DNA of 64,000 bases from Piscicoccus intestinalis NBRC 104926. Lineage in GTDB: Bacteria; Actinomycetota; Actinomycetes; Actinomycetales; Dermatophilaceae. The notes beneath the pieces are model-generated. The model was not told the origin of the DNA and did not search any database. It was given only the letters and a program-made list of their open reading frames with translations. The translations under genes and the position numbers were made by a program. How positions within the stretch are numbered: the first letter of the stretch is position 1; every line of letters starts with the position of its first letter. Location: the NCBI RefSeq assembly GCF_001515525.1, contig NZ_BCNQ01000002.1, forward strand, positions 41,516-105,515, given 5' to 3'. Positions 33,173 through 41,336 of this stretch are shown in pieces.

Positions 33173-35008
33173 GTGCGCGGATCGCGAGCGATGGCCGGTG
33201 AGCTCGCCGCCTGGTGGTGCTGGGCGGGGCTGGCCGCGGCGATGCTCGCCCTTGCCTCGGCTCGCATCGAATCACCGATCGTGCCAGTGGTGCTCGCGCT
33301 GGCGACGGGCACCGTGATCGTCACGTGGTACGCCTGGGCGCGCGGCCCGGTCAACTCCGCGGACCGGGTGACGTTCGCGCGGGCCGGGCTGACCTGCGCG
33401 GTGGCTGGCTGCCTCGGGGCCCTTTTTCTCGACGGCGCCCTGACCGCGCCGACTCCGCCCGGTTCGCTGCCCGTCTCGACCCTGCCCGGCCCCCTGGTGG
33501 CCGCCGTCGCGGGCGTGTCCCTGGCGCTGGACGCCCTCGACGGGTACGTCGCCCGGCGCCGCGGCTCCACCGCCCGCGGCGCCCGCTTCGACATGGAGTC
33601 GGACGCGCTGCTCATCGCGCTGCTCGCGCTCGCGGTCGCCCCGACCGTCGGCTGGTGGGTGCTGTCGATCGGCGCGGCCCGGTACGTCTTCGCCGGAGCC
33701 GGTCTCGCGCTGCCGTGGCTGACCGCCCCGTTGCCGCCGTCGACGGCCCGCAAAACCGTGGCCGCGGTGCAGGGCGTCGCGCTCGCGGTGACCGCCTCCG
33801 GGCTGCTACCGGTGCCCGCCGCCCAGGTCGTGTGCGCGGCGGCGTCGGCGGCGCTGGCCTGGTCGTTCGGCCGCGACACGCGGTGGCTGTGGCGGCATCG
33901 GGGGGCTGCGCCGGCGTGGCAGCGGGTGCCGGCGTGGCTGGGCGCGACGGCGAAGGTCGGCACCGGCGTCGCGATCCTGGGATTCCTCGCGGCCCGGTTC
34001 GGCACCGACGGGTTCGTCGAGGGAGCCGGTGCGCTGACCCCCGCGACCGTCGCGTGCGCCCTCGGCATCGGGCTGCTGACGACGATCGGCAGCGCGCTGC
34101 GATGGCGGCTCGTGGCCACCCGGCTCGGCGCGCTGCACCTGCGGCTGACGCAGGCGGTCGGCGCCTACTACCGCTCGCTGTTCCTCAACGCGTCGCTGCC
34201 CGCGGGGATCGTCGGCGACGCCGAGCGCGCGGTGCGGCACGCCGTCTCCAGCGGCGCACCCGGGCCCGCCGCCCGGGCCGTGGTCTTCGAGCGGCTCAGC
34301 GGGCAGGTGGCGCTGTGGGTCGTCACGGCGGTCGCGCTCGCGACCGGCCCCGCCTGGCTGGGCGCGTGGGCCTCGCCGGTCGAGTCGGCGGTCGGGGTCG
34401 GGCTGCTGCTCGGGCTCCTTGCCGCGCTGCTGGTCGGGGTCGTCGCGACCCGCCGCGCATCCCGTCACGGAGACGGTCGCGTGCGCGGCCAGCTGCGTCG
34501 CCTGCTCGCCGCCGACACGTGGCCGCAGGTCACGGGCCTGTCACTGGCCGTGCTCGCCGGGCACGTCGCGCTGTTCCTCGTCGCGGCCCGAGCCGTCGGC
34601 GCCCAGGAGCCCGTGACCACCCTGCTCCCGCTGGTGCTGCTCGCGCTCGTCGCGATGGGGGTGCCGCTGAACGTCGGCGGGTGGGGGCCGCGCGAGGGGG
34701 CCGCGGCATGGGCGTTCGCCACCGCGGGCCTCGGGGCGCAGCTGGGCCTGAGCACGGCCGTCGCGTACGGCGTGCTCGCATTCGTCGCGAGCCTGCCCGG
34801 GCTGCCCGTGTGGCTCCTCGGGCGGCGCGCGCAGCCGGCGGCGGCCTCCGACGGCTCGACCACTCCGTCTGCCGCGCTCCGTCCGACCCGAGGCGCGGCT
34901 CGTGCCGCGAGAACCCCGGGGGTCCCGGCAACCCGCACCGACCGGGCGCGCGGCGAGCGCGGCCGGTTCGGGCGCGGGCGTCGAGACGGAGAGCGGAGGG
35001 CGGCATGA
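33173..35008 (+). CDS. Fusion: CDP-alcohol phosphatidyltransferase + LPG-synthase-like flippase (UPF0104) membrane protein
   Basis: 611 residues, about fourteen membrane segments. Residues ~60-245 are a CDP-alcohol phosphatidyltransferase: D120, D123-G124, A127-R128, G136, D140 and D144 give the DxxDGxxAR...GxxxDxxxD motif (one residue shorter than usual between AR and G). Residues ~255-560 resemble the lysylphosphatidylglycerol-synthase transmembrane/flippase domain (RSLFLNASLPAGIVGDAERA and NVGGWGPREGAAAWAF). The tail after 560 is basic and disordered. GTG start with GAGGAGG upstream; overlaps the dehydrogenase gene by ATGA. It could attach a cluster product to a lipid and move it across the membrane. 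Confidence 0.82.
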   Translation: MRGSRAMAGELAAWWCWAGLAAAMLALASARIESPIVPVVLALATGTVIVTWYAWARGPVNSADRVTFARAGLTCAVAGCLGALFLDGALTAPTPPGSLPVSTLPGPLVAAVAGVSLALDALDGYVARRRGSTARGARFDMESDALLIALLALAVAPTVGWWVLSIGAARYVFAGAGLALPWLTAPLPPSTARKTVAAVQGVALAVTASGLLPVPAAQVVCAAASAALAWSFGRDTRWLWRHRGAAPAWQRVPAWLGATAKVGTGVAILGFLAARFGTDGFVEGAGALTPATVACALGIGLLTTIGSALRWRLVATRLGALHLRLTQAVGAYYRSLFLNASLPAGIVGDAERAVRHAVSSGAPGPAARAVVFERLSGQVALWVVTAVALATGPAWLGAWASPVESAVGVGLLLGLLAALLVGVVATRRASRHGDGRVRGQLRRLLAADTWPQVTGLSLAVLAGHVALFLVAARAVGAQEPVTTLLPLVLLALVAMGVPLNVGGWGPREGAAAWAFATAGLGAQLGLSTAVAYGVLAFVASLPGLPVWLLGRRAQPAAASDGSTTPSAALRPTRGAARAARTPGVPATRTDRARGERGRFGRGRRDGERRAA

Positions 35009-35991
35009 ACGCGCACGACACGGCCCGCACCCACTGGCTCACCGGGCCGGATCGCGGGGAGCTGCGCGAGGAGCCGCTGGCGGCACCGGCTCCGGGCGAG
35101 GTGGTCGTGCGCGCCCGGTTCAGCGGGATCTCGCGGGGCACCGAACGGCTCGTGCGGCACGGCCGGGTGCCCGCCGCCGTCGCGTCGACGATGCGGGCTC
35201 CCTTCCAGCGCGGGGACTTTCCCTGGCCGGTCGCGTACGGGTACCTGTCGGTCGGCACCGTGGAGGCCGGGCCGGACCACCTGCTCGGGCGCGACGTTTT
35301 CTGCCTGCACCCGCACGCGGACCGCTACGTCGTGCCGGCCGAGGCGGTCACCGTGCTGCCCGACGGGGTGCCGCCACGCCGCGCGGTGCTCGCGGGCACC
35401 CTGGAGACGGCCGTCAACGCGTGCTGGGACCTCGCGCCGCTGCTCGGCGACCGGATCGCGGTGATCGGCGCGGGCATGGTCGGGGCGTCGGTCGCGGCAC
35501 TGCTGCGCATGTTTCCCGTGGAACATCTCCAACTCATCGACGCGGACCCCGGCAAGGCGGCCTTCGCCGCGGCGCTCGGCATCGACTTCGCCACCCCGAA
35601 CCAGGCCGCCGACGGCTGCGACAGCATCGTGCACGCCTCCGGCCACCCCGCCGGGCTGGCGCGAGCGCTGGAGCTCGTCGCCGACGAGGGCGAGGTGCTC
35701 GAGATGTCGTGGTACGGCGAGGGTGAGGTGCCGGTGCCGTTGGGCGCCGACTTCCACAGCCGGCGCCTGTCGGTGCGCGCGAGCCAGGTCGGCCGGATCT
35801 CACCGCGGAGACGGTCCTCCCGCAGCCACGCGGACCGTCTCGCCGTCGCGTTGCAGGCCCTGCGCGACCCGGTGTTCGACGAGTTCATCACCGGCGTCAC
35901 GCCGTTCGAGCGCATCGAGGACGCCATGCGCGCGGTGCTGGCCGACGACGCCCGCGGCCAGCTGTGCCACGTCATCGACTACGCACAGTGA
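35005..35991 (+). CDS. Zinc-type (MDR) dehydrogenase, BchC-like
   Basis: 328 residues of the medium-chain dehydrogenase superfamily. N-terminal FSGISRGTERLV is the BchC-like signature; the NAD(P) motif is IAVIGAGMVGASVAALL, followed by the acidic loop LIDADPGK. The structural-zinc cysteine cluster is absent and the catalytic Cys position is Ser in SGIS, so it may work without zinc. Translationally coupled to the phosphatidyltransferase/flippase gene, hence likely part of the same pathway, oxidising or reducing a hydroxyl or carbonyl intermediate. Confidence 0.82.
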   Translation: MNAHDTARTHWLTGPDRGELREEPLAAPAPGEVVVRARFSGISRGTERLVRHGRVPAAVASTMRAPFQRGDFPWPVAYGYLSVGTVEAGPDHLLGRDVFCLHPHADRYVVPAEAVTVLPDGVPPRRAVLAGTLETAVNACWDLAPLLGDRIAVIGAGMVGASVAALLRMFPVEHLQLIDADPGKAAFAAALGIDFATPNQAADGCDSIVHASGHPAGLARALELVADEGEVLEMSWYGEGEVPVPLGADFHSRRLSVRASQVGRISPRRRSSRSHADRLAVALQALRDPVFDEFITGVTPFERIEDAMRAVLADDARGQLCHVIDYAQ

Positions 35992-36083
35992 CGTTGGACA
36001 CCGAGATCGTTCAGTTCTGCATGGACGAGGACCACGCACGGGTCTCTCCGGACTGCTTGCTCCGACGGGTCCGAGGGTCAACC

Positions 36084-36533
36084 ATGACCGGCATGCTCGG
36101 GCGATTCCTCACGATGCCGCGGCTGGCGCGCGCACCGATACTGGTGCAGCGCGCCGGCCTGGGCTGGCTGTTCGGTCCGCGCCTGCTGTTGCTGGAACAC
36201 ACCGGGCGCCGCAGCCGCGCAACGCGATTCACGACCCTCGAGGTCGTCGAGGACCAACGCCCGCAGGCGCTGATCGTCGCGTCCGGCTTCGGCGAACGGG
36301 CCCAGTGGTACCGGAACCTGCGCGCCCACCCGCAGTGTCACGTCTGGCACCAGTTCGCGCGTCGCGTGCCGGCGACCGCCGAACTCCTCGACCAGCAGGC
36401 CGGTGCCGCGGTGCTGGCGCGCTATCAACGGGCACATCCCCGGTTGTGGGCCCGGCTGCGCTCGGTGATCAGCGAGGCGACCGGCCAGGCGGATCCGCAG
36501 ATCCCCGTCGTCCGGCTGCGCCTGGGCGGGTAG
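36084..36533 (+). CDS. Deazaflavin (F420)-dependent nitroreductase family protein
   Basis: 149 residues matching the Ddn/split-barrel family: LLLLEHTGRRSRATRFTTLEVVED, then ASGFGERAQWYRNLRAHPQCHVW. The family uses F420H2 in actinobacteria to reduce quinones or nitro compounds. Start at ATG 36084 is chosen over upstream in-frame codons. Stands alone after the dehydrogenase gene. Confidence 0.85.
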   Translation: MTGMLGRFLTMPRLARAPILVQRAGLGWLFGPRLLLLEHTGRRSRATRFTTLEVVEDQRPQALIVASGFGERAQWYRNLRAHPQCHVWHQFARRVPATAELLDQQAGAAVLARYQRAHPRLWARLRSVISEATGQADPQIPVVRLRLGG

Positions 36534-36610
36534 CGCCACGGCGGCCAGGCCACGTACTCCAGGCGCCTCTGCGCATGCGTCACAGCCGACGTTCTCGCGT
36601 CAGTGTCCGC

Positions 36611-37033
36611 TCAGTCGTCCGTGACGACCAGTTCGACCGGGATGTTGCCGCGGGTGGCGTTGCTGTACGGGCAGACCTGGTGGGCCCGCTCGACCAGCTC
36701 GACGGCCTTGGCGTGCTCGACGTCGGGGATGACGACCTCCAGCGTGACGTCGAGCTCGAACCCGCCGGTGTCGTTGGGGCCGATGCCCACGCGGGCGCCC
36801 ACGCTCGAATCACCGAGCTCGACGCGCTCCTTGCGGGCGACCAACTGCAGGGCCGAGTGGAAGCATGTGGCGTAACCGGCGGCGAACAGCTGCTCGGGGT
36901 TGGCACCCTCGCCACTGCCTCCCATTTCCTTCGGGGTCGCCAGGTCGAGGTCGATCCGGCCGTCGACGGAACGGGCGTGGCCGTCACGGCCCGCCCCCGT
37001 CGCGATCGCTTCTGCGGTGTACAGGGTGGCCAT
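36611..37033 (-). CDS. ohr: Organic hydroperoxide resistance protein (Ohr/OsmC family)
   Basis: 140 residues. Both peroxidatic cysteines are present: one in AAGYATCFHSAL and one in HQVCPYSNATRGNIPV; the N-terminus LYTAEAIATGAGRDGHARS is typical Ohr rather than OsmC. Thiol-dependent peroxidase of the cytoplasm for organic peroxides. AGGAG precedes the ATG. No OhrR gene is adjacent. Confidence 0.93.
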   Translation of the reverse strand: MATLYTAEAIATGAGRDGHARSVDGRIDLDLATPKEMGGSGEGANPEQLFAAGYATCFHSALQLVARKERVELGDSSVGARVGIGPNDTGGFELDVTLEVVIPDVEHAKAVELVERAHQVCPYSNATRGNIPVELVVTDD

Positions 37034-37092
37034 GTGTTCTCCTTCGATGCCGCTGCGGTGTGCGGTGTCACGAGTTGCCGCGGGGTCGGCGG

Positions 37093-37725
37093 CTACGACC
37101 CCGGCAAGCGTACGATCTCGCCGTTGCGCGGCAGGTGACCGTCGAACGTGATCGGCAGGCCGCGCGCCCGCTCGATGTCGAGGGTGTCCACGGCCTGCAC
37201 GTGCAGGTGTGGCTCGGTGCTGTTCCCCGAGTTGCCACACTCCCCGACACGGTCGCCGGCGCTGACCCGTCGGCCGACCCGCACACCGACACTTGTATTA
37301 TGCAAATGGCACAATGCGACGAGGGGGCCACCCTCGCCGAGGGCGATCACGACGTGGTTACCGGCGAGCCCGACCCACCCGCGGGCGGCCCTGCGGCGCT
37401 GGGTCAGCGCGTAGCCGACCGACGGCAGTCCGCGATAGGCCGCGTGGTCGGGCTCCTCGTCGTGCGCCGCGACGACGATCCCGGAGACGGGAGCGAGCAC
37501 CGATCGCCCGAAGCCGACGAACCGCTGCGGCGCCTCGGGTCGCACCATCGAGGAGGCCGTGACGCGCGCCGAACGGCCGTCGGCACCGACCGGCACGAAG
37601 TCGATGGCGTGGCTCGTCGCGAACAGCCAGGTGCCGTGGCTGGGCACCCGGTTCGCGGGACTGTTCTGCACGAGCCAGTCGCCGCGGAACGGGTAGGCCA
37701 GGTCAACGGTCTCCGGTGTCGTCAT
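37093..37725 (-). CDS. M23-type (LytM) peptidase domain protein
   Basis: 210 residues. A zinc-peptidase layout is visible: SHAIDFVP (His and Asp ligands), LVALCHLHNTSV and EPHLHVQ (H-x-H ligand). No signal peptide is apparent, so it is either cytosolic or exported by another route; some members of this group lack secretion signals. It is followed downstream by nothing in its operon. Substrate may be peptidoglycan, but without a signal this is uncertain. Confidence 0.75.
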   Translation of the reverse strand: MTTPETVDLAYPFRGDWLVQNSPANRVPSHGTWLFATSHAIDFVPVGADGRSARVTASSMVRPEAPQRFVGFGRSVLAPVSGIVVAAHDEEPDHAAYRGLPSVGYALTQRRRAARGWVGLAGNHVVIALGEGGPLVALCHLHNTSVGVRVGRRVSAGDRVGECGNSGNSTEPHLHVQAVDTLDIERARGLPITFDGHLPRNGEIVRLPGS

Positions 37726-37746
37726 CGATGTCGCGACAGCACGCCG

Positions 37747-38277
37747 TCAGCTCGCAGTGATGTCGGCCGCGAAGCCGTCGGGCTGCGAGCGCAGGAACTC
37801 CATGTCGTCGGCGCCGACCGTGCCCAGCCGCACGATGCCGTTGAAGTAGCCCACCGGCTTGTAGTAAAGAACCAGCACATTGTCCGGCGCGTAGTAGCCG
37901 ATGTCGTTCGCCTGCGCGGCCGACCCTGTGGGCACCCCGTCCACGCTCAGCGGAGCCGGTAGGGTCGCCAGCTTCTCCTGACCGCCGTAATCGCGGAAGG
38001 TCAGGCTCAGCGGCAGCTGCGCGATGAGGTCGCGGGAGGTCGCGCTGTCGTTCAGCTCGGCCTCGATGGCCCGGTCCCCGACGGTGATCGTCACTGCGCT
38101 CACGGCGCCTCCATTCCGGGTCGGGTCGGCGGTCGCGTGGTCGGTTGTCGCACTCGGTTGGGACAACGGAGCCGAGGCCGCGCCCGGAGCCGGTTCCACC
38201 CCCGACGACGAGCAGCCCACCAGCAGCACCGTTGCCGCGAGCGTCACGGCCGCCCTGGCGGCGCCGCGACGACTCAC
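37747..38277 (-). CDS. Cyclophilin-like fold lipoprotein
   Basis: 176 residues with a lipoprotein signal: basic RRGAARAAV, hydrophobic segment and lipobox LLVGC (Cys22), then a Ser/Pro/Thr-rich linker. The mature domain (TITVGDRAIEAELNDSATSRDLIAQLPLSLTF ... YYAPDNVLVLYYKPVGYFNGIVRLG) matches the cyclophilin-like DUF family, which has the fold but not proven isomerase activity. Overlaps the upstream VOC gene by 4 bases. Confidence 0.82.
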   Translation of the reverse strand: MSRRGAARAAVTLAATVLLVGCSSSGVEPAPGAASAPLSQPSATTDHATADPTRNGGAVSAVTITVGDRAIEAELNDSATSRDLIAQLPLSLTFRDYGGQEKLATLPAPLSVDGVPTGSAAQANDIGYYAPDNVLVLYYKPVGYFNGIVRLGTVGADDMEFLRSQPDGFAADITAS

Positions 38278-38615
38278 CGGCGCGAGCGGATGCCGAACCG
38301 GTTGCCCTCGGGGTCGGCGACGATGGCGAGGGCGGTACCGCCTCCGACGTCGGTGGACTCCTGCAGCACGGTGGCGCCGGCCTGGCGCAGCGCGTCCAGG
38401 GTGGCTTCGACGTCGTCGGAGTCGAGGTAGGGCACGACGCCGGCGGGCAGGTCGGGACCCTGCCGCGGGGCGAGCCCGAACTCGCAGCCGTCGACGTTGA
38501 AGCCGACGTACGAGGGCAGGTCGGTGTGCGGCTCGGCACCGAGCGCCGTCGCGTACACGGCCTTGGCCGCGGCGACGTCATCCACGTTGACGACGATGGT
38601 CTTGAAGGCGGGCAT
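38274..38615 (-). CDS. VOC (glyoxalase/bleomycin resistance) family protein
   Basis: 113 residues, a single VOC unit pair: FKTIVVNVDDVAAAKAVYATAL at the start and FGIRSRR at the end, with the VADPEGNRF motif. Typical of small dioxygenase/glyoxalase-superfamily proteins with unknown substrate. First gene of a two-gene operon with the cyclophilin-like lipoprotein. Confidence 0.85.
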   Translation of the reverse strand: MPAFKTIVVNVDDVAAAKAVYATALGAEPHTDLPSYVGFNVDGCEFGLAPRQGPDLPAGVVPYLDSDDVEATLDALRQAGATVLQESTDVGGGTALAIVADPEGNRFGIRSRR

Positions 38616-38815
38616 CGGTCTCCTCCGGTGAGGTTCACGGGGGCGAGACGCCGGGCGGGGCCCGACGGCCGTGGCGCAATGGTGTGCAGTGTGGCACGCG
38701 CCACGGCAGGGCGCACCCGCGTTCGCCCGTCATCGGCGGCGAACTCGGCGGCCGACTCCCGGTTAGCGGCCTGGTTAAGGTGGACGCGCCCCCGCGTTCG
38801 AGAGGTGAGCCGTTC

Positions 38816-39703
38816 ATGCGCGTTCCCGAGGCACTGGTGCCGTTGGCCCTGCGAGCGACCCGCGCCAACCGCGCGTTCGTGTCGCCGGAGCTGGCCCGCG
38901 AGCGGATCGCGGAGCGCTCCCTGCGACCGCAGTCGTTCCACCCGCCCCGGCGGCTCACCCGCCCGGTGACGATCACGGCGGCGCGGCACGACGGCTGGCC
39001 GGTCTACACGGTGGCGCCGAAGGGCCCCGCGCCGCGCGGGGCCGTCGTGTACACGCACGGCGGCGCCTGGGTCAACGAGATCGTCCTGCCGCATTGGCGG
39101 CTCGTCGAGCAGATCGCCGCGGAGTCGGGCACCACCGTCATCGTGCCGATCTATCCGCTCGTGCCGTTCGGCACCGCGCGGGAGGTCGTCGGCACCGTCG
39201 CCGACATCGCGCTCCGAGCGGGCGACCGCTACGGCGTCGTGCGCCTGGCCGGAGATTCCGCCAGCGGGCAGATCGCGCTGTCCACCGCACTGGAACTCCG
39301 CGACCGGCACGAACTGCGGCTGCCCCGAACCGTTCTCATCGCCCCGGGGCTCGACCTGTCGTGGTCGAACCCGCAGATCCCGCAGGTCCAACCCGACGAC
39401 CCGTGGCTCGCGGTGCCCGGCGGGCGGGTGTTCTCCGAGCACTGGCGCGGCGACCTGCCCGTCTCCGATCAGCGGGTCAGCCCGCTGGCCGCCGACCTCG
39501 CCGGGCTCGGACCGCTCAGCGTGTACATCGGCACCCGCGACATCCTCTCCCCCGACGTCCGGCTGCTCGTCGAGCGCGCCCGCGCCGCCGGCGTCGACGT
39601 CGACCTGCACGTCGGGGACGGCCTCGTGCACGTCTACCCGCTGCTACCCACCCGCGCGGGGCAGCTGGCCCGCGAGCAGATCGTCGCCGACCTTCGCGAC
39701 TGA
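38816..39703 (+). CDS. Alpha/beta hydrolase (hormone-sensitive lipase family)
   Basis: 295 residues. Oxyanion motif THGGAW and nucleophile elbow LAGDSASGQIAL (Ser), then Asp in YIGTRDILSPD and His in LVHVYPLLP complete the triad. An esterase or lipase of the HSL group, cytosolic. Start at ATG 38816; the region before it reads poorly as protein. Stands alone. Confidence 0.88.
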   Translation: MRVPEALVPLALRATRANRAFVSPELARERIAERSLRPQSFHPPRRLTRPVTITAARHDGWPVYTVAPKGPAPRGAVVYTHGGAWVNEIVLPHWRLVEQIAAESGTTVIVPIYPLVPFGTAREVVGTVADIALRAGDRYGVVRLAGDSASGQIALSTALELRDRHELRLPRTVLIAPGLDLSWSNPQIPQVQPDDPWLAVPGGRVFSEHWRGDLPVSDQRVSPLAADLAGLGPLSVYIGTRDILSPDVRLLVERARAAGVDVDLHVGDGLVHVYPLLPTRAGQLAREQIVADLRD

Positions 39704-39726
39704 CGCCGAAGACCCGAGCTACCCGC

Positions 39727-40632
39727 TCACGCTTGGCCCGCGAGATAGATCACCACGAGCAGCCCGTTGGTGGACAGGTGCAGCAGGATCGGCAGCCACA
39801 GGCGCCGGTATCGACTCCACAGGTAGCCGCAGGCAATCCCGAAGACCCCCTGGTTGGCGATGACGATCGCGACACCGATCCCGACACCGTGGCCGGCGGT
39901 GTGGCTGGCCAGGTGCATGAGTCCGAAGATCGCGGACGCCAGCAGGATCGCCGGCCAGCGCCCCCACAGCGCCTCGACGCGGGTCTGCAGCCAGTAGCGG
40001 TGGAAGATCTCTTCACCGATGCTTGCCGTCAGGGCGGTTGCGGTGGCCGCGACGACGAGCGTCGTCAGGTCGTAGCGGGAGAAGTCGGCGGCGGCGTTGC
40101 CGGGCCCGAACTGGGTGATCGCCTGATGCGCCGCGACAGCCGCCACCGCCCCGACGACAGCGAGCGCTCCCAGCCGCGGCCGGTCGACGACCACCCCCGG
40201 GCCGACCCGGCGGTGCAGCAGCCACAGGGAAAGGGCCGGCACCGCGAGCAGAACCACGATCTTGACGAGCACGTAGTCCTCGGGCTGCCACACCGGCAGG
40301 CGCATGACTGCGGGGAAAGCGATCGCGCACGCGACGAGCACCGCCAGGTCGATGCCGAGGCGCGGCCCGGGGCGCACGGGCGGGCCGTCGAGTCCGCGGC
40401 TGGTCAGGGCGCACACAGCGACAAGCAGCGCGACCGCGAGCCACGTCCAGGCGACGTGCGTGGTCGGGCTACCGGGGTCGCTCGAGGGCGTGATCTGACC
40501 ACCGAGCGCGAGAAGCACGGTGGCCCCGGCGGCGGCGAACGCGACCGTCAGCAGCCCGACCAGCCATCGCCCGACGCGCGGAGCCGGTTCGGGTGGGTGG
40601 CGACGCTCCAGCCTCGCGCGCGAATCGTCCAT
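39727..40632 (-). CDS. CPBP family intramembrane metalloprotease
   Basis: 301 residues with eight or so membrane helices. The CPBP/Rce1 motifs are present: IGEEIFHRYWLQ (EExxxR), FGLMHLASH and LPILLHLSTNGL. These Abi/CAAX proteases cleave within the membrane; the substrate here is unknown. Its 5' region carries repeated CGTGTCAC boxes (40648-40655 and 40673-40680) around a GTGATAGTCAC palindrome, possibly an operator. Confidence 0.85.
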   Translation of the reverse strand: MDDSRARLERRHPPEPAPRVGRWLVGLLTVAFAAAGATVLLALGGQITPSSDPGSPTTHVAWTWLAVALLVAVCALTSRGLDGPPVRPGPRLGIDLAVLVACAIAFPAVMRLPVWQPEDYVLVKIVVLLAVPALSLWLLHRRVGPGVVVDRPRLGALAVVGAVAAVAAHQAITQFGPGNAAADFSRYDLTTLVVAATATALTASIGEEIFHRYWLQTRVEALWGRWPAILLASAIFGLMHLASHTAGHGVGIGVAIVIANQGVFGIACGYLWSRYRRLWLPILLHLSTNGLLVVIYLAGQA

Positions 40633-40746
40633 CGGCCCTCCGGTCTTCGTGTCACGGTCGTGATAGTCACACCGTGTCACACTCGTGAGAAAAAAAACAC
40701 ACCGGCGGGGACCCGCGAAACGCGGACCGCAGCCGCGGGCCGCGCG

Positions 40747-41279
40747 TCAGGCCTCGGCGGGGTGGGCGGCGGCTTCCAGGGCACGCATCTGCACGTAGGT
40801 GGTTCGCAGCCCTTCAGCTGCCACTCCGACGCGGTCGTGGCGACGACCTCTCGCCAGGAGCGCCGCGGCCGGCTGGACCGGTTGCGCGGGGCCGGCAGCG
40901 TGACGGGCACGAAGCCGACGAGCACGGCGGCCGAGGCGAACGCGCCCGGTCGCAGCACGGCGGCCGCGCGCCGCGGCTGCAGGCCCAGCTGCCGCGCGGC
41001 GAGCCGGATCCCGATGGGCAGGGCGACATCCGCCGGCACGGCCAGCACCCGGGCGGGCGGCAGGCCGGCGGTCCACACGTCGAGGGCGGCGTCGGCGGGG
41101 GCGCCCGTCGTCACGTAGGCCCACGGCCGGTGGTGCGTGGCCAGGAGGTTGAGCAGGGCTTTGGCTCCGGGTCGCGGGGCTGCGGTCGCCCCGGAGTCGG
41201 TGTCGACCACGGCGTCGACGCTCACGAGAACGCCGTCCAGGGCCAGGGTGTCGTCGAGGAGGTCGGCGAGCTCGAACAT
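40747..41279 (-). pseudogene. HAD-like hydrolase with probable C-terminal frameshift
   Basis: From ATG 41279 the frame reads VVDTDSGATAAPRPGAKALLNLL, then WAYVTTGAP, resembling HAD motifs I and II, and IGIRLAARQLGL. After WREVVATTASEWQLKGCEP the sequence becomes proline/arginine-rich, whereas the neighbouring frame reads TYVQMRALEAAAHPAEA and stops at 40747. One missing base near 40802 would join them. Divergent from the DeoR regulator, a common layout for sugar-phosphatase genes. Family call is tentative. Confidence 0.45.
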
Positions 41280-41300
41280 CGGTCTTTCCCTCCGGTAGGA

Positions 41301-41325
41301 GTTGTCGATATCGATGGTTGTTGAT
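41301..41325. promoter_or_regulatory. Putative DeoR operator
   Basis: GTTGTCGAT (41301-41309) and GTTGTTGAT (41317-41325) form an imperfect direct repeat, 16 bases apart, and the first overlaps a perfect palindrome TCGATATCGA (41305-41314). It lies between the HAD-like start (41279) and the DeoR GTG (41337). Confidence 0.5.
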
Positions 41326-41336
41326 TACCTGATCAC

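Noticed and set aside
33214..35991. 925-codon frame spanning two genes
   Set aside because: Only the last 328 codons are real (dehydrogenase); the rest is an out-of-frame read of the phosphatidyltransferase/flippase gene.
39094..41118. 674-codon plus-strand frame over CPBP and hydrolase genes
   Set aside because: Shadow of a conserved hydrolase and CPBP gene on the other strand; no domain recognisable.
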